Shown one piece after another: positions 34,208 to 34,986 of a stretch of DNA of 34,986 nucleotides; positions within the stretch are counted from its first letter, which is position 1; each line of letters starts with the position of its first letter. The stretch is taken from positions 1 through 34,986 of the forward strand of contig CAZHOV010000041.1 of NCBI GenBank assembly GCA_964534315.1, given 5' to 3'. The position numbers and the translations under genes are program-made. The notes below the pieces were generated by a model, which saw only the letters and a program-made list of their open reading frames with translations, searched no databases and was not told the DNA's origin. The DNA is from CAZHOV01 sp964534315. GTDB taxonomy: Bacteria > Bacteroidota > Bacteroidia > Chitinophagales > Saprospiraceae.

Positions 34208-34879
34208 TTAGTCATATATGGCTTCTTTCAGAAATTCATTTAAAGGTTTGGCTGCAAGATAATGTTTGATAATGACATCGTCCAAATCCTCCCGTAGTAA
34301 AAGTCCTTCGTCTTCATATTCAGCCATGTAGTAATACTGCTTATTAAAGATAAGCGGTTGCTTTTCAGAAGCTTCTTTAAATTCTTTGGGGAGGCGTTTA
34401 TTTTTTTCTCCTCTAAGTTCCCCATAGGTCTTTTGGAAGGTGGCGTCTGCCAACAGTTCATCTATTTTAGACGGATGTTGCGCAATGGCCTGCCGTATTT
34501 TGTGAAGGCCATCTTTATCTGGTCCGTAGCAACCGCCGCCGATCCAGCTTTGCCCCGGGCCCAATTGAAAATAGATGCCCGGATACTGGTGGTCTCTCCG
34601 CCCTGCTTTCGAGACAACAGCAGAAAAGAAGGTCTTATAGGGCGTTTTATCTTTGGAAAACCGAATATCGCGGTTGATGCGAAACACCGCATCTTTAGGT
34701 TGTATCTGAATTTCAGGCTCGTATTGCTGCGCCTTGCCGATAACCGAAGCCACCAGGGCATAGAAAGGCTCTTTCACAGACTTTTGGTAGCGCTTCTTGT
34801 TTTCATGAAACCAATCGCGATGATTATTCTGTGAAAGTTCTTTAAAAAAGTCGATGAAATCTTGAGATAAAAAGGGCAT
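34208..34879 (-). CDS. DUF2461 family protein
   Basis: A 223-residue protein of the DUF2461 family (TIGR02453). The start chosen is the ATG at 34879 (MPFLSQDFIDFFKELSQNNHRDWFHENK), because the conserved part begins there; a frame extended to 34927 adds 16 unlike residues. Typical motifs are NNHRDWFHENKKRYQ near the N-terminus, FRINRDIRFSKDKTPYKTFFSA in the middle and GIYFQLGPG. The function of the family is not known. It is the first gene of a likely DUF2461 - moaD - DUF433 minus-strand run. Confidence 0.88.
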   Translation of the reverse strand: MPFLSQDFIDFFKELSQNNHRDWFHENKKRYQKSVKEPFYALVASVIGKAQQYEPEIQIQPKDAVFRINRDIRFSKDKTPYKTFFSAVVSKAGRRDHQYPGIYFQLGPGQSWIGGGCYGPDKDGLHKIRQAIAQHPSKIDELLADATFQKTYGELRGEKNKRLPKEFKEASEKQPLIFNKQYYYMAEYEDEGLLLREDLDDVIIKHYLAAKPLNEFLKEAIYD

Positions 34880-34986
34880 AAGGCAGTATAGTTGGTTGAT
34901 TACTGAATGTTTTTCGTTCTTTGACAAATTGGGTGGAATGAAAAATAATAATCTTTGAATGCTCTTGTGGCTGAAAAGAATAATAT

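Noticed and set aside
34880..34927. Longer N-terminus of the DUF2461 protein
   Set aside because: The added 16 residues do not look like the family, and the conserved region starts right after the internal Met.

Overview
The window looks like a chromosomal piece of a Bacteroidetes (Bacteroidota) bacterium, most plausibly a Saprospiraceae-type member. The evidence is type IX secretion (T9SS) C-terminal sorting domains, SprB-like repeats, lipoproteins with acidic residues after the lipobox Cys, a DUF1800/DUF1501 pair, tandem OmpH/Skp genes, and several upstream sequences matching the Bacteroidetes -7 box TAnnTTTG. A run of exactly 100 N inside a tandem repeat shows that this is a scaffolded draft assembly.

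Layout. At 1-3100 (minus strand) lies part of a phenylacetate catabolism operon: paaE, a TetR regulator (paaR-like) and paaA. It is followed by a four-helix-bundle (S23/IVP-like) gene that runs off the left edge. A good palindromic operator sits beside the -7 box in front of paaE. A strong hairpin separates this operon from rpsT (S20). sucA, the E1 subunit of 2-oxoglutarate dehydrogenase, is divergent from rpsT and has no sucB next to it. An octamer repeat with the assembly gap follows, then a membrane-bound DUF457 metal-dependent hydrolase on minus. A 960-base stretch without genes holds a cluster of dyads and short repeats. Next come DUF1800 and DUF1501 on plus; the DUF1501 protein carries both a Tat signal and a T9SS sorting domain.

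From 12300 to 20834 the minus strand carries a lipoprotein, a very large secreted protein gene (12975-18630) broken into three open frames, a secreted protein of unknown function and an LpxD-type acyltransferase. The large gene encodes a signal peptide, an M23 peptidase domain, SprB-like repeats and a T9SS domain. It is interrupted by one extra base in a five-base homopolymer and by one in-frame TAG. polA follows on minus.

From 24042 the plus strand has two OmpH/Skp periplasmic chaperones and murI. A rhodanese lipoprotein (minus) and a CBS-pair protein come next. Three secreted proteins then follow on plus: a coiled-coil/barrel-like protein, a protein made of two copies of a Cys/Trp-rich module, and a YfbK-type von Willebrand A protein whose N-terminal half resembles the start of a TonB-dependent receptor. 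The right end (minus) holds DUF2461, MoaD and DUF433 genes.

Functionally the window mixes housekeeping genes (rpsT, sucA, polA, murI, lpxD-like, skp) with cell-envelope and secreted proteins. No CRISPR array, rRNA, tRNA, intact transposon or prophage was seen. The best candidates for something undescribed are the interrupted M23-SprB-T9SS protein, the duplicated Cys/Trp module protein, the plug-like segment in the vWA protein, the Tat plus T9SS combination, and the low-complexity repeats that abut stop codons.
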